From the NCBI GenBank assembly GCA_017625675.1, contig JAGAKK010000030.1:1-64000 (forward strand): a DNA stretch of 64,000 nucleotides. The letters are read 5' to 3'. Under the pieces are notes generated by a model. The model ran no database searches, had not been told where the DNA came from, and worked only from the letters and a program-made list of their open reading frames with translations. Every line of letters begins with the position of its first letter. Within the stretch, counting starts at the first letter, position 1. The position numbers and the translations under genes are program-made. Below, in pieces: positions 8,786 through 18,174 of the stretch. The DNA comes from Clostridia bacterium. GTDB taxonomy: Bacteria > Bacillota > Clostridia > UBA1212.

Positions 8786-9421
8786 TTAACTCCAATACTT
8801 ATCTCCGCTTTCATAGATAAGCAGTTCTCTCTGTATGTTTTTGGCGATATGCGCCTCAATGTTTTTATACTTGCCCTTGGCACCTATTTCAAGCATTTTT
8901 CCTGCGTGGGAATAACCCATTATCGCAGGTGGCAAATGGGTTACCGGGTCGTCAATGTTCCGTATTACCGTAAAGTTCTCCCAGCGCTGTTTAAGCTCTG
9001 CAGAGATAAAGCCCCACAAAACTCTCGGACAGCCAAAACCGTAGCCACGTATGTGTTTCCTGATGTCAGGTCTGTGAAAGTAAACGTATTCGTGGCAGAG
9101 CACCGCAATTGCGGCGCCGTGGGAATATCCTGTGATGACAATGCTCCTTATATTCATATCAAAAATAAGCTTTGATACGTACGGCTCCAGTTCCTTCCAG
9201 ACACTTAAGAATCCTCTGTGGGCATACCACACCTCATTGTCCATGCTTTTATAGGGCTTACAGGGGAAATTCAGGTTGCTTTTCCAATCCTCTATGCCGT
9301 CTGAGTCCTGAAAATAAATATACAGCGTGCCGTCAATGATTTCTGCGGCATAATCGGCGGACAGTCCGACTTTTGTGTACGGAATGGTAAGGCAATGCGT
9401 GAAAAGATCGTAAAGTTTCAT
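8786..9421 (-). CDS. Class 3 lipase / alpha-beta hydrolase
   Basis: This 211-residue protein of the fungal-lipase-like (class 3) family has no signal peptide, so it is probably intracellular. The nucleophile elbow is GYSHGAA, at about residue 117-123. The acid is probably the Asp in RNIDDPVTHLPP, and the histidine is probably in GYSHAGKM near 175. Family members hydrolyse lipid esters; the substrate here is unknown. The region upstream of the ATG has no clear Shine-Dalgarno sequence. The gene stands alone, divergent from the sigma factor gene and sharing a terminator with its convergent neighbour. Confidence 0.8.
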   Translation of the reverse strand: MKLYDLFTHCLTIPYTKVGLSADYAAEIIDGTLYIYFQDSDGIEDWKSNLNFPCKPYKSMDNEVWYAHRGFLSVWKELEPYVSKLIFDMNIRSIVITGYSHGAAIAVLCHEYVYFHRPDIRKHIRGYGFGCPRVLWGFISAELKQRWENFTVIRNIDDPVTHLPPAIMGYSHAGKMLEIGAKGKYKNIEAHIAKNIQRELLIYESGDKYWS

Positions 9422-9515
9422 GGTTTTCAGGGGCTTATGTTGTTGTTATAGTAGAGTATATGCGGAGGTGTTTATTTTTGCTACAGTGTGTTTTATAATT
9501 ATTTTGCAAATTAAG

Positions 9516-9539
9516 TGCAACCAAGGTGATACAAACGTC
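9516..9539 (+). promoter_or_regulatory. Possible ECF-sigma autoregulatory promoter
   Basis: TGCAACC (9516-9522) and CGTC (9536-9539) lie 50 bases upstream of the ECF sigma gene. They resemble the TGnAAC / CGTC elements of ECF-controlled promoters, although the spacing (14 bases) is shorter than the usual 16. Autoregulation is inferred. Confidence 0.45.
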
Positions 9540-9588
9540 GCTATTTATAGTGAAGGCCTTTTGTTGACGGAGAAAGGAGTTGGAACAA

Positions 9589-10149
9589 TTGGATGACAGT
9601 AAAATAGTTGATCTGTACCTGAATCGGGATGAGGCGGCCATTGACTTGTCTATGGAAAAGTATGGTACGCGACTAAGAAACCTGGCATACAGTATAGTTG
9701 ACGATTTGCAGACTGCTGAAGAGTGCGAAAATGATACGTATTTAAAAGCCTGGAATTCCATTCCGCCCCACGAGCCGAGGTCGTATCTCTTTGCGTTTTT
9801 AGCGCGTATTACGCGTCATATTGCTCTGGACTTTTGTAAAGAGCGCAGTCGTATTAAGAGAAATGCCCTGGTGTGTGAGCTTGATGCAGAAATGGAACAA
9901 TGCATTCCCTGCACAGAGGATACGGAAGCTATTGTGGATTCTGCTGCGCTGTGTGATGCTATAAATAAATTTCTTGCTACGCTAAGCGATGAAAAAAGAA
10001 ACGTATTCGTGCGGAGATATTGGTATATGGACTCGATTGAATCAATTTCCGGATTTTACGGTTTGTCTGAAAGTAAGGTAAAAAGTATACTGTTCAGAGG
10101 CAGAAAACAACTCAGGAATTTCCTTGAAAAGGAGGGCTTTGTGATATGA
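9589..10149 (+). CDS. ECF-family RNA polymerase sigma factor
   Basis: The 187-residue protein has sigma region 2 (about 20-85; AEECENDTYLKAWNSIPPHEPRSY is the -10 recognition area) and region 4 (about 120-185; LSDEKRNVFVRRYWYMDSI, then the helix-turn-helix with GLSESKVKSILFRGRKQLR). TTG at 9589 is taken as the start because AAAGGAG at 9573-9579 is 9 bases upstream; the other in-frame TTG at 9580 abuts the site. The next gene overlaps by four bases (ATGA), and such pairs usually encode a sigma factor and its membrane-bound regulator. Confidence 0.9.
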   Translation: MDDSKIVDLYLNRDEAAIDLSMEKYGTRLRNLAYSIVDDLQTAEECENDTYLKAWNSIPPHEPRSYLFAFLARITRHIALDFCKERSRIKRNALVCELDAEMEQCIPCTEDTEAIVDSAALCDAINKFLATLSDEKRNVFVRRYWYMDSIESISGFYGLSESKVKSILFRGRKQLRNFLEKEGFVI

Positions 10150-11603
10150 AAGAATATAAACTATTGGATATGTTGGAGAATATAGATCCTGCTTATATAG
10201 AGGCGGCCTCTGTTCCTGAAGCAAAGAAATCAAATTGGCTTGTAAGAAGTGGTATAGCGGCGGCGTGCTTCGTTTTGATCTTTTCTTTGAGTGTTGGGAT
10301 ATATGCCTATGCTAAAGAAACAAAAGAATACAATACTGCAATTGAATTCTTCAATGAATATGCCTTGCCGACAGAAGGGCTTTCACGAAGCGAAATTAAG
10401 AAGGTCTATCAGGATATTACAACGGAGTCTTTTTCTTATTCTAAAACTGCAGAAGTGATTACCAGAAGTCTTTCTTCGGAGCAAATTGAGGGTTATGAAA
10501 TTTTACAAAAAAATCCCAGTCCGGAGGACGTTGAAAAACTATGGAATTACAAGAACAGCGATAACGATAACGTTCAAAATGAAGACCAAAAAAAGAAGCA
10601 TTACAAATATTGGTCAGATTACACAACGGACACAAGAGAATTTGTGAAAAGTCACTTCGAAAAATACGATGGAGAGAAGCTTTTGTGGAACGTTTCTATC
10701 TCTGATTTTTATGTTACCGGTTATAAGGAAATCTCGGACGGTGTGATTGTTTACGGAAAAACTCCCGGATTTTCCACTGGGGAAGATTCCTATGCATGGA
10801 TGACGAAATATGATATTGACGGCAATATAATATGGAAAGTCAGAATAGAAAATGGGTTTTCTGTTGAGTATATCTCCGGAGTTTTCGAAGAAAAAGACGG
10901 AGGTTATACGATATTCACCCGAGGTGACCATTCATATTTTTGTCTTAGCAGGTACACTTCGGATGGAAAGAGGGTGCATTTCAAAAAAACAGATATAGAC
11001 GATAACAGCTTTAGCAACATCACGCGTTTCGGTGACGGCTACCTTGCCTTGTTTTGTAACAAACTGGTAGAGGAGAAAATAGTAAAGGTGGATCGGGACG
11101 GAAATATTACTGACTCTTTTTGTTATGATTCTGAGGATTCATATTACTACGTTAACGATATGATTGAATTTGACGGAAAGATATATCTGTCGACATACGT
11201 TGTGCCCAAAATGCCTCCCGAATTAGAAGGGATATTGGCAAAAACTGAACTTGCCAATGTAACGTATTATCTATGGAAAAACAATATTACTGAGATTTCA
11301 GAAGAAGAACTTACTCCTATGCTAAGGGACAATTATACTGCAATGCTTCTGGTATGTGACCCTGACGTGGGTACACCGCAGGAATTTTATTCTGTTAAGG
11401 GTTCTATAGGCGGAGCGCTTACGACAGACGCTTCCGGAAATTTATTGTGGGAAGTGGAAAGCATAGCAACGTCGTATTACTCGCCGTATACAAGCTCGTA
11501 TACTTTTGGCGGAACGTGTTATCTGTATCGGTATGTCTTTGATGGTACGGGAAGTTTGCTTCGTCAGGAAGAAACAGGGGAGATTACAGAGTTAAGAAGG
11601 TAA
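10146..11603 (+). CDS. Single-pass membrane protein, putative anti-sigma factor or sensor
   Basis: This 485-residue protein has a short cytoplasmic N-terminus (1-31), one membrane helix (about 32-56; GIAAACFVLIFSLSVGIYAYA) and a large outer domain. The outer domain has repeated beta-strand segments ending in aromatic/glycine patterns (DGVIVYGKTPG, DGGYTIFTRGDHS, DGYLALFCN, DGKIYLSTYV), consistent with a beta-propeller. The ATG overlaps the stop of the ECF sigma gene, so translation is coupled. By position it is expected to bind and hold the sigma factor at the membrane, but I do not recognise a ZAS or RsgI domain in the short N-terminus. The ligand is unknown. Confidence 0.6.
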   Translation: MKEYKLLDMLENIDPAYIEAASVPEAKKSNWLVRSGIAAACFVLIFSLSVGIYAYAKETKEYNTAIEFFNEYALPTEGLSRSEIKKVYQDITTESFSYSKTAEVITRSLSSEQIEGYEILQKNPSPEDVEKLWNYKNSDNDNVQNEDQKKKHYKYWSDYTTDTREFVKSHFEKYDGEKLLWNVSISDFYVTGYKEISDGVIVYGKTPGFSTGEDSYAWMTKYDIDGNIIWKVRIENGFSVEYISGVFEEKDGGYTIFTRGDHSYFCLSRYTSDGKRVHFKKTDIDDNSFSNITRFGDGYLALFCNKLVEEKIVKVDRDGNITDSFCYDSEDSYYYVNDMIEFDGKIYLSTYVVPKMPPELEGILAKTELANVTYYLWKNNITEISEEELTPMLRDNYTAMLLVCDPDVGTPQEFYSVKGSIGGALTTDASGNLLWEVESIATSYYSPYTSSYTFGGTCYLYRYVFDGTGSLLRQEETGEITELRR

Positions 11604-11645
11604 CGGAGGAGGCAACAGCTCCCTCTCGGGTTCGATTCCCAGAAT

Positions 11646-11684
11646 AAAAAAACAGAGCTACGATGTACGTAACTCTGTTTTTTT
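11646..11684 (-). terminator. Terminator-like hairpin in the tRNA debris
   Basis: On the minus strand, ACAGAGTTACG pairs with CGTAGCTCTGT and is followed by a T tract. It sits directly downstream of the truncated tRNA-Glu 3' end, as the functional terminator does for the intact copy. Confidence 0.6.
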
Positions 11685-11907
11685 GGTGACTCCTAGGGGA
11701 ATCGACCGTCTGCTTCGCCGTGAAATACAATATAGGTACGGCTTGCATACTGCCGGCTCGACGACCGCTTCATTTCATTTGCGGTACCCGTCTGCGCCTA
11801 TCTGCTGCTGAAATGTATTGTTAATACATTTCGACCGCGAAGTCTACAGTTTTATTGCGGTCACGCAGCAGCTCCCTCGCGGGTTCGATTCCCAAAATGT
11901 AAGTAAA

Positions 11908-11938
11908 AACAAAAAAACCACCTTGATCGGTGGTTTTC
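11908..11938 (-). terminator. Terminator of tRNA-Glu
   Basis: On the minus strand, AAAACCACC-GATCAA-GGTGGTTTT is followed by TTTG. It starts a few bases after the tRNA CCA end. Confidence 0.75.
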
Positions 11939-11944
11939 TGTTTT

Positions 11945-12019
11945 TGGTGACTCCTAGGGGAATCGAACCCCTGTTTCCGCCGTGAGAGGGCGGCGTCTTA
12001 GCCTCTTGACCAAGGAGCC
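11945..12019 (-). tRNA. tRNA-Glu (anticodon CTC)
   Basis: On the minus strand the acceptor stem GGCTCCT pairs with AGGAGTC and CCA is encoded. The anticodon arm CCGCC-CTCTCAC-GGCGG gives anticodon CTC, and the T arm is AGGGG-TTCGATT-CCCCT. It is a complete cloverleaf of 75 bases including CCA. Confidence 0.95.
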
Positions 12020-12059
12020 ATTATTTGATTTTTTCGCTTGTCAGCCAAGCGACTTGCTT

Positions 12060-12089
12060 AGTATACATTATTGTCGGGGCAGTTGTCAA
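12060..12089 (-). promoter_or_regulatory. Promoter of tRNA-Glu
   Basis: On the minus strand TTGACA (12084-12089) and TATACT (12060-12065) are separated by 18 bases. They lie about 41 bases upstream of the tRNA. Confidence 0.8.
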
Positions 12090-12148
12090 CACTTTTTTTA
12101 AAAATTTTTTATAAATTTGTCAGGCGTGTGTCAGGGTTGTGTCTGTGT

Positions 12149-12210
12149 GTGTCAGGGGGCAGGTCACTGTCACGAAATGAAAAACGTGACAGTGACCTGC
12201 CCCCTGACAC
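12149..12210. repeat. Palindromic repeat element, copy B
   Basis: This is a perfect inverted repeat with 26-base arms (starting GTGTCAGGGGGCAGGTCACT) around a 10-base AT-rich loop. It is preceded by short degenerate GTGTCAGG direct repeats from about 12119. It lies between the promoters of tRNA-Glu and nadE, and has no T tract on either side. Confidence 0.9.
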
Positions 12211-12217
12211 ATCGTGC

Positions 12218-12246
12218 TTGAAAACAAGTAATATAAGTGGTAAAAT
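12218..12246 (+). promoter_or_regulatory. SigA-type promoter for nadE
   Basis: TTGAAA (12218-12223), a 17-base spacer and TAAAAT (12241-12246) start eight bases after the palindromic repeat. Confidence 0.8.
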
Positions 12247-12289
12247 TAAAATGTTATTTGAACTTAATACTTCTAAGAGGGGATAAATT

Positions 12290-13021
12290 ATGTTTGATGT
12301 AAATAAAATAAAAAATGATTGCGTGCAGTGGATCAGAGACTTTTTTGAAGAGAACGGCAAGGGATGTAATGCCGTTATCGGTATTTCCGGCGGAAAGGAC
12401 AGTTCCATTGCTGCGGCCCTTTGCGTGGAGGCTCTTGGCAAGGATCGCGTTATCGGCGTGTTGATGCCTTTCGGCGAGCAGCACGATATTGACATGGCAT
12501 ATTTGCTTGTAAATCATCTGGGTATTAAACATTACGTTGTTAATATAAAGGATGCAATGGACGGCATTCTGGGCAGTTTCCCGGAGGAGTTGCCGTTGTC
12601 TGTTCAGGCAAAGACTAATTTGCCCCCGCGAATCAGAATGTCTACTTTGTATGCTGTTTCTCAGAGCGTTAACGGCAGAGTGGTGAATACTTGTAATCTT
12701 TCCGAGGATTGGGTAGGGTACTCCACCCGTTACGGCGACGCGGCAGGCGATTTCAGTCCTCTTTGCAATCTGACTGTTGCGGAGATAAAGCAGATAGGAA
12801 GGGTTCTGGGTCTTCCTGACGTTCTTGTTGACAAGGTGCCCATTGATGGCCTTTGCGGAAAGACTGACGAGGACAATTTAGGCTTTACTTATGCAGAGCT
12901 TGACCGCTATATAAGGACCGGCGAGATTGATGACCTTGAGAAAAAGGCAAGGATTGACAGACTGCACAAAATGAATCTTTTTAAGCTGCAGATGATGCCG
13001 GGGTTTAAACCCGAAATTTAA
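12290..13021 (+). CDS. nadE: Ammonia-dependent NAD+ synthetase
   Basis: NadE amidates nicotinic acid adenine dinucleotide to NAD+ using ATP and ammonia. The 243-residue size and the lack of an N-terminal nitrilase/glutaminase domain mark the ammonia-dependent type. The PP-loop is ISGGKDSS at about 33-40. Further conserved segments are NTCNLSEDWVGYSTRYGD (substrate site) and the late DNLGFTYAELDRY. The ATG has AAGAGGGG about 8 bases upstream. The gene has its own promoter and no obvious operon partner; uvrB downstream also has its own promoter. Confidence 0.95.
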   Translation: MFDVNKIKNDCVQWIRDFFEENGKGCNAVIGISGGKDSSIAAALCVEALGKDRVIGVLMPFGEQHDIDMAYLLVNHLGIKHYVVNIKDAMDGILGSFPEELPLSVQAKTNLPPRIRMSTLYAVSQSVNGRVVNTCNLSEDWVGYSTRYGDAAGDFSPLCNLTVAEIKQIGRVLGLPDVLVDKVPIDGLCGKTDEDNLGFTYAELDRYIRTGEIDDLEKKARIDRLHKMNLFKLQMMPGFKPEI

Positions 13022-13066
13022 ACACTCAAATGTTCGATAATTGCAAAGAAATATTCGAAAAAATGC

Positions 13067-13095
13067 TTGATAAATTCTCGTTGGTGTGGTAGAAT
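13067..13095 (+). promoter_or_regulatory. SigA-type promoter for uvrB
   Basis: TTGATA (13067-13072), a 17-base spacer ending in TGTGG and TAGAAT (13090-13095) lie 52 bases before the uvrB ATG. No LexA-type operator was recognised. Confidence 0.75.
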
Positions 13096-13147
13096 AACTA
13101 CATTGACGAGAATTTCGCAGTTGAGAGGAAAGGACGTAGGTTTCGGG

Positions 13148-15259
13148 ATGGATCATTTTAAATTAGTATCTGAATATCAGCCCACGGGAGATCAGCCTCA
13201 GGCTATTGAAACCTTGGCGCGTGGTGTGCTGGCAGGAGAAAAATGTCAGACCCTTCTGGGTGTTACAGGCTCCGGAAAGACTTTTACCATGGCGAACGTT
13301 ATTGCGAAGGTGAATAAGCCTACGTTGGTGCTTGCGCATAATAAGACTCTGGCAGCCCAGCTTTGTACGGAGCTTCGTGAGTTCTTTCCTGAGAATGCGG
13401 TGGAGTATTTTGTTTCCTACTACGACTATTATCAGCCGGAGGCGTATATTGCGTCTTCTGATACTTACATTGAGAAAAACTCTCAGATAAATGAAGAGAT
13501 TGACAGATTGAGGCACTCCGCTACTGCGGCGTTGTTTGAAAGGCGAGATGTCATTATCGTAGCCAGTGTTTCCTGTATTTACGGTCTGGGCGATCCTGAA
13601 GATTACACCGACCTTATGCTTTCTTTGCGTATCGGAATGGAGAAAGACCGTGACGAGATAATTGACAAGCTTGTTTCTATCAGGTACGAGAGAAATGATA
13701 TGTCCTTGGAGAGAAATTGTTTCCGCGTGCGCGGTGATACCCTGGAGCTTATACCCTCGGATATGAATAACCATTTTATACGCGTGGAGTTCTGGGGAGA
13801 TGAGATAGAGAAGATTACTGAGATAGATGCGGTTACCGGAGAGATATACGGAATCAGAAATCACGTTGCAGTTTTCCCTGCGTCCCACTATGCCACTACG
13901 AATGAGAAGTTGCTGGCGGCTACTGAAGAAATTCTTGCTGATATGGAGAAGCAGGTGGATATGTTTAATGCACAGGGGAAGCTTCTTGAGGCTTATCGTA
14001 TTGAGCAACGCACCCGTATGGATGTGGAGCTGATGCGTGAAACAGGCTTTTGCCAGGGCATTGAGAATTATTCCAGATATATAAGCGGCAGAGCGCCGGG
14101 GACACCTCCTTATACGCTTCTTGACTATTTCCCTGATGATTTTCTGCTGATGATTGATGAGTCCCACGTTACCGTGCCACAGGTAAGGGCTATGTATAAT
14201 GGTGACCGCGCCAGAAAGACGTCCCTTGTGGAATATGGTTTCAGGTTGCCCTCTGCTTTTGATAACAGACCTCTTAATTTTGAAGAATTTGAGTCTAAGC
14301 TGAATCAGGTTATTTACGTAAGTGCTACGCCTGCAGAATACGAGCGGAAAAGGTCCTCCCAGGTGGCAGAGCAGATAATCAGGCCTACCGGATTGTTAGA
14401 CCCTGAGGTGGTTGTAAGGCCCGTTGCGAATCAGGTGGACGATCTGGTTGATGAGATACGAAAATGTGTGGACAAGAATACCCGTGTATTGGTGACCACT
14501 CTCACTAAAAAAATGGCGGAGAGCCTTACGGAGTATCTTGAAAAAATGAATATTAAGGTGCGCTATCTGCACTCCGACGTGCATACCATTGAGCGAATGG
14601 AGATCATAAGAGACCTGCGTTTAGGCGTTTTTGACGTGCTGGTGGGTATTAACCTTCTGAGGGAGGGTCTTGATATTCCCGAAGTTTCTCTGGTGGCGGT
14701 GCTGGACGCTGACAAGGAAGGTTTCCTGCGTTCTGAAACGTCACTTATTCAGACTATTGGCCGTGCGGCGAGAAATGCCGAGGGCAGAGTAATTATGTAT
14801 GCAGATACCATTACAGATTCCTTGAAAAGGGCGATGGACGAAACCTTCCGGAGAAGGTCTATACAGGACGAGTATAATAAGGCTCATGGTATTGTGCCGA
14901 AGACGATTAAAAAAGATGTGCTCGAAATAATAGAGTCCCTTAAATCGGATGATGATTCCAAGAAGGGCGGCAATAAGAAAGGTGGCCGTGGCAAGGGATA
15001 TGCGGCAGGTGGCCTTACCGATTTTGTGGGCAATGCAGGACACCAGGGTCTTGGAGAAAATGCTCCTCGTAGGACGCTTGGTGTTCTTTACGAGCAGGCA
15101 AAGCGTTTTGTGCCGGGCCTTGATGAAGGTGTTGAGCCTTATGTGGCGGCGGACCTTCTGAGAAATGCAATGGTGGCATATTCTGCGGAGATGGAGTTTG
15201 AAAAAGCAGCCAAGGCCCGTGACCTGATGCGTGAGTTTGAAAAATTGGCGCTTATGTAA
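13148..15259 (+). CDS. uvrB: Excinuclease ABC subunit B
   Basis: UvrB verifies DNA damage and forms the pre-incision complex with UvrA and UvrC in nucleotide excision repair. The 703-residue protein has Walker A GVTGSGKT (about 39-46), the beta-hairpin [11 protein letters not shown], helicase motif segments ([46 protein letters not shown]) and a C-terminal UVR motif (about 670-703). A Gly/Lys-rich stretch ([18 protein letters not shown]) lies just before the C-terminal part and is longer than in model UvrB proteins. The start is placed at 13148, downstream of AGGAAAGGA; the in-frame sequence before it holds the promoter. Confidence 0.96.
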   Translation: MDHFKLVSEYQPTGDQPQAIETLARGVLAGEKCQTLLGVTGSGKTFTMANVIAKVNKPTLVLAHNKTLAAQLCTELREFFPENAVEYFVSYYDYYQPEAYIASSDTYIEKNSQINEEIDRLRHSATAALFERRDVIIVASVSCIYGLGDPEDYTDLMLSLRIGMEKDRDEIIDKLVSIRYERNDMSLERNCFRVRGDTLELIPSDMNNHFIRVEFWGDEIEKITEIDAVTGEIYGIRNHVAVFPASHYATTNEKLLAATEEILADMEKQVDMFNAQGKLLEAYRIEQRTRMDVELMRETGFCQGIENYSRYISGRAPGTPPYTLLDYFPDDFLLMIDESHVTVPQVRAMYNGDRARKTSLVEYGFRLPSAFDNRPLNFEEFESKLNQVIYVSATPAEYERKRSSQVAEQIIRPTGLLDPEVVVRPVANQVDDLVDEIRKCVDKNTRVLVTTLTKKMAESLTEYLEKMNIKVRYLHSDVHTIERMEIIRDLRLGVFDVLVGINLLREGLDIPEVSLVAVLDADKEGFLRSETSLIQTIGRAARNAEGRVIMYADTITDSLKRAMDETFRRRSIQDEYNKAHGIVPKTIKKDVLEIIESLKSDDDSKKGGNKKGGRGKGYAAGGLTDFVGNAGHQGLGENAPRRTLGVLYEQAKRFVPGLDEGVEPYVAADLLRNAMVAYSAEMEFEKAAKARDLMREFEKLALM

Positions 15260-15298
15260 ATTTATTTTAAAAAATTGAAGGTAATTTCAATAAACGTG

Positions 15299-15307
15299 TG
15301 GTAAAAT
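15299..15307 (+). promoter_or_regulatory. Extended -10 promoter for uvrA
   Basis: TGGTAAAAT is an extended -10 element 49 bases before the uvrA ATG. No good -35 lies at 17 bases; TTGAAG is 21 bases away. Confidence 0.5.
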
Positions 15308-15355
15308 AGAAAGACGGTCAGAAAATGACTGCTTATAATACGGAGTTTGGTTTGT

Positions 15356-18160
15356 ATGATAGATAAGATTATTATTAAAGGCGCAAGAGAAAACAACTTG
15401 AAAAATATTGACGTTACTATTCCCAGAGATAAGCTGGTGGTGCTCACCGGTGTGTCAGGTTCGGGAAAGTCATCCCTTGCCTTTGAAACCATATACGCAG
15501 AGGGTCAGAGACGATATATAGAGTCCTTGTCCTCCTATGCCCGTATGTTTTTGGGACAGATGGAAAAGCCTGACGTAGATACCATTGACGGCCTTTCTCC
15601 TGCAATCTCTATTGACCAGAAGACTACGTCGAAAAATCCTCGTTCTACAGTGGGTACAGTTACTGAAATATATGATTATCTGAGACTTTTGTATGCAAGG
15701 GTAGGCATACCTCATTGCCCGAAGTGCGGAAAACCTATCTCTGCCCAGACGGTGGATCAGATGACAGATACTATTTTAAAATACCCCGAGGGGACGAAGA
15801 TGCAGTTGCTGGCGCCTGTAGTCAGGGGCAGAAAAGGGGAGTATGCGAAGCTTTTTGAATCGCTGAGAAAATCCGGCTATGCAAGGGTGAACGTTGACGG
15901 GATAACCTACGACCTTAGTGAGAAGATACCCCTTGAGAAGAATAAAAAACATACCATTGACGTAGTTGTGGATCGTATTGTAGTAAAAGAGGGGATAGGA
16001 AGGCGTGTTACGGACTCTCTTGAAACTATCCTTTCGTTAGCAGAGGGCCTTGCGAAGATAGAAGTTAAAGGGGAGGAGCCTGTTATTTTCAGCCAGAATT
16101 ATGCCTGCATTGATTGCGGCATAAGTATTCCTGAGGCAGCGCCCAGAATGTTTTCTTTTAACAATCCCTACGGCGCTTGTCCTAAGTGTACAGGCCTTGG
16201 AACTGTTACTCAGTTTGATATTGACCTTGTAATTCCGGACAAGACCAAATCCATTAACGAGGGCGCTATAAAGGTGATGGGCTTTGGCTCTTCGGACAGT
16301 TATTCTAATTCAAAGATTGCAGGCATAGGAGAGCAATTCGGTTTTACTCTTGATACACCGTTTGAGGATATTCCGGAAGAGGCCAAGCAGATCATTCTCT
16401 ACGGTTCCGGCGATGAAAAGGTGCTGTTTCACTTTGACGGCGGTACTTACGCACATGCATATTCCGGTGTTATGAATATTATAGAGAGGCGCTATCAGGA
16501 AACTACTTCCGAGCTTATGAAACAGCATTACGACAGTCTCAGAAGCACAAGACCTTGTGAGGAGTGCAAATGTAAACGATTGAGACCTGAGAGCCTTGCT
16601 TTTAAGTTTGGTGGAAAAGACATAATTGAACTGACGGAAATGTCTATTGACAAGGTAGCTCCGTTCATTGACAGTGTGGAGCTCAGCGATATGAACAAGA
16701 GGATTGCGGCGCCCATAATAAAGGAAATCAAGGCAAGGACAGGCTTCCTTGTGTCAGTAGGTCTTGACTATATTACGCTGGCAAGATCCAGCGGTACGTT
16801 GTCTGGCGGTGAGTCACAAAGAATTAGATTGGCGACCCAGATTGGCTCAGGACTTACAGGCGTTTTGTATATTCTTGATGAACCCAGCATTGGTCTTCAT
16901 CAGAGGGACAATGATAAACTTATAGGGACGCTTAAGCATCTTCGTGACCTTGGAAACACGCTTATAGTGGTGGAGCACGACGAGGATACTATGCGCGCTT
17001 CTGACTATGTGGTGGATATTGGCCCGGGTGCAGGGGTGCACGGAGGAAAGATTGTTGCGGCAGGTACTCCCGAGGAAATTATGGAAAATGACGATTCTCT
17101 GACAGGTCTGTACCTTTCCGGAAAGCTCAGCATTCCCGTCCCAGAAACGAGGAGAACAGGCAACGGAAAATACCTTACCGTGAGAGGCGCCGCTGAAAAC
17201 AATTTAAAGAATATTGACGTGTCATTTCCCTTAGGAACGTTTACCTGCGTAACCGGAGTGTCCGGCTCAGGAAAAAGCTCCCTTGTAAATCAGATACTAA
17301 GCCGCGAACTGTCAAACAGACTTAACGGCGCAAAGCAAAAGGGCGGAAAGTGTGACGGTATTGAAGGTGTGGAATATCTGGACAAGATCATTGAGATTGA
17401 CCAGTCGCCCATCGGAAGGACGCCCAGATCGAATCCTGCTACGTATACAGGCGTGTTTGACATGATAAGAGATCTTTTTGCAATGACGCCTGAGAGCCGT
17501 GCAAAGGGCTATAAAAGCGGAAGATTCAGCTTTAATATAAAGGGCGGAAGATGTGAAGCATGTTCCGGTGACGGTATTCTGAAAATTCCTATGCATTTTC
17601 TCCCTGACATCTGCGTGCCTTGTGACGTGTGTAAAGGCGCGAGATATAATAGGGAAACGTTGGCGGTGCATTATAAGGGAAAATCAATTGCCGACGTGCT
17701 GGATATGACAATTGATGAGGCAAACATCTTTTTTGCAGATCTTCCCAGAATCAAGAGGAAAATACAGACTCTGTCGGAAGTCGGCCTTGGGTATATAAAG
17801 TTAGGGCAGCCTTCTACGATGCTTTCAGGCGGAGAGGCGCAGAGAGTGAAAATTGCCACGGAGTTGTCAAGGAAGAATACGGGCAAGACAGTTTACGTTT
17901 TAGACGAGCCCACCACGGGACTGCATACCGATGACGTAAAGAAGCTTGTGGGAATACTGCAGCGTCTTACGGAGGGCGGAAATACAGTCATTGTTATAGA
18001 GCATAATCTTGACATAATTAAGTCTTCGGATTATATTATAGATTTAGGACCTGAGGGTGGCGACAAGGGCGGCAGAATTGTTGTTCAGGGCACTCCTGAG
18101 GAGGTTGCGAAATGCGCGAAGTCCTATACGGGACAGTATTTAAAAGGACTTCTTAAATAA
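15356..18160 (+). CDS. uvrA: Excinuclease ABC subunit A
   Basis: UvrA is the damage-sensing ABC ATPase that loads UvrB. The 934-residue length is typical. It contains two ABC modules, each with Walker A (GVSGSGKSS, near 30 and 630) and signature motifs ([12 protein letters not shown] and [12 protein letters not shown]). Zinc-binding CxxC pairs are seen at CPKC, CIDC..CPKC and CEAC..CDVC, the last being the UvrA C-terminal zinc finger. The EDK-free UvrB-interaction domain lies between the first zinc pairs. ATG at 15356 has GGAG 10 bases upstream. uvrB, uvrA and the clpE-like gene lie head to tail, with the last gap only 14 bases. Confidence 0.97.
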   Translation: MIDKIIIKGARENNLKNIDVTIPRDKLVVLTGVSGSGKSSLAFETIYAEGQRRYIESLSSYARMFLGQMEKPDVDTIDGLSPAISIDQKTTSKNPRSTVGTVTEIYDYLRLLYARVGIPHCPKCGKPISAQTVDQMTDTILKYPEGTKMQLLAPVVRGRKGEYAKLFESLRKSGYARVNVDGITYDLSEKIPLEKNKKHTIDVVVDRIVVKEGIGRRVTDSLETILSLAEGLAKIEVKGEEPVIFSQNYACIDCGISIPEAAPRMFSFNNPYGACPKCTGLGTVTQFDIDLVIPDKTKSINEGAIKVMGFGSSDSYSNSKIAGIGEQFGFTLDTPFEDIPEEAKQIILYGSGDEKVLFHFDGGTYAHAYSGVMNIIERRYQETTSELMKQHYDSLRSTRPCEECKCKRLRPESLAFKFGGKDIIELTEMSIDKVAPFIDSVELSDMNKRIAAPIIKEIKARTGFLVSVGLDYITLARSSGTLSGGESQRIRLATQIGSGLTGVLYILDEPSIGLHQRDNDKLIGTLKHLRDLGNTLIVVEHDEDTMRASDYVVDIGPGAGVHGGKIVAAGTPEEIMENDDSLTGLYLSGKLSIPVPETRRTGNGKYLTVRGAAENNLKNIDVSFPLGTFTCVTGVSGSGKSSLVNQILSRELSNRLNGAKQKGGKCDGIEGVEYLDKIIEIDQSPIGRTPRSNPATYTGVFDMIRDLFAMTPESRAKGYKSGRFSFNIKGGRCEACSGDGILKIPMHFLPDICVPCDVCKGARYNRETLAVHYKGKSIADVLDMTIDEANIFFADLPRIKRKIQTLSEVGLGYIKLGQPSTMLSGGEAQRVKIATELSRKNTGKTVYVLDEPTTGLHTDDVKKLVGILQRLTEGGNTVIVIEHNLDIIKSSDYIIDLGPEGGDKGGRIVVQGTPEEVAKCAKSYTGQYLKGLLK

Positions 18161-18174
18161 CGGAGGAAAAAATA

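Larger units (their letters stand above)
11604..11944. repeat. Non-coding tract with two tandem tRNA-like debris units
   Basis: No gene is visible. Two similar units occur. Each has a T-arm-like GGGTTCGATTCCCA preceded by CAGCTCCCTC (near 11618-11642 and 11876-11894), then an A/T-flanked hairpin (11646-11684 and 11908-11938), then the 3' end of tRNA-Glu in minus orientation (GGTGACTCCTAGGGGAATCG). In the first unit the tRNA sequence breaks off at about 11706. In the second it continues into the intact tRNA-Glu. A 21-base palindrome (AAATGTATT-GTT-AATACATTT) lies near 11811. Recombination or an old integration at the tRNA is the likely origin. Confidence 0.6.

Noticed and set aside
11685-11706. 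Second tRNA-Glu gene
   Set aside because: Only the 3' end to the T loop is present; no anticodon or D arm follows.
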